Positions 61,201 through 64,000 of a DNA stretch of 64,000 nucleotides are shown piece after piece; the stretch's first letter is position 1; each line of letters starts with the position of its first letter. Origin of the DNA: Amaranthus tricolor (Eukaryota > Streptophyta > Magnoliopsida > Caryophyllales > Amaranthaceae); NCBI RefSeq assembly GCF_026212465.1, contig NC_080048.1:31179517-31243516 (forward strand). Direction: 5' to 3'. The position numbers and the translations under genes were made by a program. The notes beneath the pieces are model-generated. The model was not told the origin of the DNA and did no database searches. It was given only the letters and a program-made list of their open reading frames with translations.

Positions 61201-62309
61201 GACTGTTTCAGGAAACGGGTCGGATATGACTCGGTTAGATCACTATTAGGTTCGGGTAATCTCGGTCAACGGTTACATGTCGGTTATAAAAATCGGTCGC
61301 AGTTTGGGTTTAGTTTCTCATTTTCGGTTGTCAATCGGTTTAGGTGCAACTATTGTTCGGGTAATGTCGGTTCGATAAATCTAAAAAAGATACGCATTTT
61401 CGGGTCAGATAACTTTCGGTTTCGGGTCGGATTTCCGGGTCGGGTCACATTTAAACAGCTCTAAAAATAATAGACCCTAATTTGGACCCTTGTTAGATCC
61501 TAATCCGAACCCATCCATAAAAAATTACTTGAAACCTTCTAAATCAATAATAATTAAGTCACTCAATTCCAATTGAAACAACTAAATATTATGAGAAAAT
61601 TGTCAGTCTAGGTAGTGATCAGTGCATAACTATAATAATATTTTAAAAAATGAAAATTTTGATGACAACCAAATTCATATAATACAGATATTCATTAATT
61701 TTTTAATTTCTTTCAAAAATTAATTAAAAAAATTTGGAACAGTACAAAAATAACTTACATATCGACTTGAGATTTAGGGTTTCCAAGAACCCAAAATTCG
61801 AAGACTATTACAAATACACAATAGAACCGAATGAACCCCAAATCAATCAATACATTCCTTTCACCATTGAAATATTACTAGGAGAAATCAAAACACCATC
61901 TTCCTCTCTTAAATCTTTTTTTTTTTTCCTACTACTTTTCACTCAAAATTATGCTCATTCTTCAAAAATTTATTAAATCTACCCAAAATAGAAGTATAAA
62001 AGTTAGATTCTTGAGAGAGAACCAAATTGTCAGCTAGGATTCTTGCTAGTTGCTCTCCAACTCTAAAATCTAAAACTGTGAAAAAAATATAAAAGAGTAG
62101 AATCCAACAGGGTTCGGATAGGGTGTGGACCCTTGCCCATCTCTAATATGGAGGGTCATTATAAGGCAAGTGGAATTGACAATTTCATTTAAAATATGGG
62201 GAATAACACTAGAAAACCTTATATTATCTTTAAATAGTTAAAGTCAACGTGATCAAGATTAACATGGTCATGTTCAACATAAAATTTTCATATACAACTT
62301 ATTTATATA

Positions 62310-62640
62310 GTGCACAAATTTTTGTGTGAGATGATTTCTTTAAGAGAATATTTTTAATTGGGCTGACCCATAAAGAAATATGTAGAGTTAATTATTTGGT
62401 AAGCATTGAAGATATTGTAAGTATTGCATGCTTACTTGGTAGGCATTTAGGATAATATAAGTAGACATTTAAAATATTATAAGTAAGCATTAAGAATACG
62501 ATAAGTAAACATTTTAGAAGGATACTATAAGTTGTCATTTAAGGATAATGTAAGTAGGTATTAAGGATATTGCAAGTAGACAACATTAAAGATATGGTAA
62601 GTAGGTATTAATGGGTTGTACCTGATAGAGAGTGCAGTCC
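62310..62640. repeat. Minisatellite-bearing interspersed repeat, copy 2 (inverted)
   Basis: Roughly nine imperfect units on TAAGTAGGCATTAAGGATA occupy about 62398-62606, flanked by TGGGCTGACCCAT on the left and AATGGGTTGTACCTGA then GAGAGT on the right. It is an inverted relative of 1325-1660. Confidence 0.6.
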
Positions 62641-64000
62641 CACTATAATGCTATATTTATATTTTGTTTAAAAATTCCACCATTTTCTTTGAATGAACAA
62701 AATAATTCCACCATTTTCTTTGAATCTGATCTATTAATTTTTTCTCTCTTTAAATATCATTCGTATAATTTAATTTTTAGGTCATAAATACTCAATTCAT
62801 CAATCAAAAATTAAATTTATACACTACATAAAAGATGTAATTGTTACATCCTCTACTTCTTTGAATTTGAATTTAATTATTGTATGAATATGTTTGTGTT
62901 GGTTGTAAAGTTGTTTAAAATTTACCTAGTTAATTAAAATTGAGTATGATCCAACCCTGACTCAAAATAATCATTATATAAAATTCAATATCAGTTTGTT
63001 AAAATATTTACATATACTAAATAATTAGAATTAATCCAACATAAAATATTATACCCGAAATTCATTCGTACACTGAACACATCAATTGTTTTGTGTATTT
63101 TATAATAGTTAAGGGTGAGAAAGTCAAAATTTTATAATACCTAGAAAAATAATTGATAAAAACCTAACCAAATTGATTAAAACGATGAATTATTAAACCA
63201 AAGACGCTAGAATTGAATTCGGGAAAGAAAAGTGTTCACAATTCAAAATAAATGTATATAAAATAAAATTTGATGGCTTGATATTTACCCAAACTTGTAA
63301 TAGAATTTGAGTTTGACCCGACTTCACAAAATTTGATTCATGTAAAAACCAATATAGATATAAGATACGATTTTGAAACTACTCAAAACAATTGATTCGA
63401 AATTAACTCACTGACTCGAATGAACACATTTAAATTGCAAATTAAAGGTTTCCAAAATATTCTAGATTTAACAATTTAAAATTAAAATCTATAACAAAAC
63501 CGAAGAAAATAAATATGAGGAAAAAGATAATAAGATGGATCATTGAAAAACTTTTTATTGATACTCAAAAATTCCTCCCTAACTTAGTGAAAGACCAATG
63601 AACAAAAAATAAAATAAGGAAAATAGGGGACGAAAGCTGTAATTGATAGAGCCAAAAGATAAGAGAAAGAATGATCTTATTGAATCACAAGATGAAACAT
63701 TACATAAGGGCTGTCTCTACTTATTTGTTATAATTAATAACTACCAACTAACTAACAGAATCCTATCATAACAAATTTTCTATAACTATTATTTAAACAA
63801 AATGTAGATGACATCATCAATTTAAGAAAGTGTTTAAGTGTTATTTCCTCAATAAATGGTTTTTCCTCAAAATTTAGATTATGATGTCATTGTTATTACT
63901 CCTATAAATTATTTTCATATTTTTGACTTACTAGAAACCAATTATTATTTTTTACATTCTACTAGGTTACATCATTTAATGTATTAAATTATCATATATT
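62641..64000. other. Non-coding to the end of the window
   Basis: AT-rich. A 24-base phrase around CCACCATTTTCTTTGAAT is repeated at 62677 and 62707. No gene recognised. Confidence 0.5.

Larger units (their letters stand above)
53054..61463. mobile_element. hAT-like element (B) nested in A, with retroelement filling
   Basis: Ends TAGAGGTGTTCATTCGGG and, reversed, TAGAGCTGTTTAAATGTG. Subterminal CGGGTCGGGT / ATCGGTT words occupy 53070-53600 and 61205-61455. The 8-bp duplication is AAAATAGT (53046-53053) and AAAATAAT (61464-61471). The 7.5 kb between the arms is later insertion. Confidence 0.7.
52137..62145. mobile_element. Outer hAT-like element (A), heavily invaded
   Basis: Left end TTAGGGATGGGC (displaced to 52840 by element C) and, reversed from the right, TAGAGATGGGCAAGGG. 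The 8-bp duplication is ATATAGAG (52129-52136) and ATATGGAG (62146-62153), one mismatch. Subterminal arms 52841-53053 and 61472-62145 are rich in GGGTCTGG / GGACCCTTA words. The left boundary was deduced by mentally removing element C, so it is less sure than the others. Confidence 0.55.

Overview
The window is AT-rich plant nuclear DNA, almost certainly from a dicot. The gene structures (short exons, GT-AG introns), plant-only gene families (hydroxypyruvate reductase ending in SKL, plant-type SKP1, an isoprenylated heavy-metal protein) and plant mobile elements (Cassandra, Stowaway MITEs, Mutator-like elements, hAT, PIF/Harbinger) all agree. I cannot name the species.

Three host genes look intact. 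(1) A HIPP-type metal-binding isoprenylated protein lies on the minus strand at 6044-9180. It has two exons and an intron of about 2.7 kb, and the short first exon is easily missed. (2) Peroxisomal hydroxypyruvate reductase (HPR1, photorespiration) lies on the plus strand at 23415-28484. I resolve 13 exons that join in frame to 386 aa and end in SKL. (3) An SKP1-like SCF subunit lies on the plus strand at 46569-51499, with two exons, 163 aa and a 4.4 kb intron. A broken RPA70-like gene sits at about 17.9-19.5 kb.

Most of the rest is layered transposon debris, much of it delimited here by target-site duplications (TSDs). 1-5.3 kb: LTR tail, palindrome-bearing element ends, a minisatellite-bearing repeat and a minus-strand MULE transposase pseudogene split by a solo LTR. 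10.6-14.2 kb: two Stowaway MITEs, a 1.6 kb hAT element that has captured U2AF65 exons, and a foldback element. 15.2-21.7 kb: solo LTRs, RPA pseudogene, a Cassandra solo LTR and a Ty3/gypsy remnant. 30.3-32.2 kb: a second copy of the MULE pseudogene, split by a full-length Cassandra (5S-bearing TRIM). 32.4-37.2 kb: a MULE with 9-bp TSD carrying transposase remains plus a GRF zinc-finger gene, abutting two nested MULE-like elements. 38.4-39.6 kb: a PIF/Harbinger-like element with an array of palindromes. 40.6-45.2 kb: a MULE with triple-palindrome terminal repeats that carries a transposase N-terminus followed by a plant mobile domain (PMD) pseudogene. 52.1-62.1 kb: three hAT-like elements, one inside another and one at the edge, themselves filled by a 3.5 kb solo LTR.

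The three host genes are not functionally linked. The mobile elements interact physically by nesting, and two of them carry host-type sequence (U2AF65, PMD). The best candidates for something little described are the PMD-carrying MULE with its palindromic ends, the U2AF65-capturing hAT and the GRF-carrying MULE.
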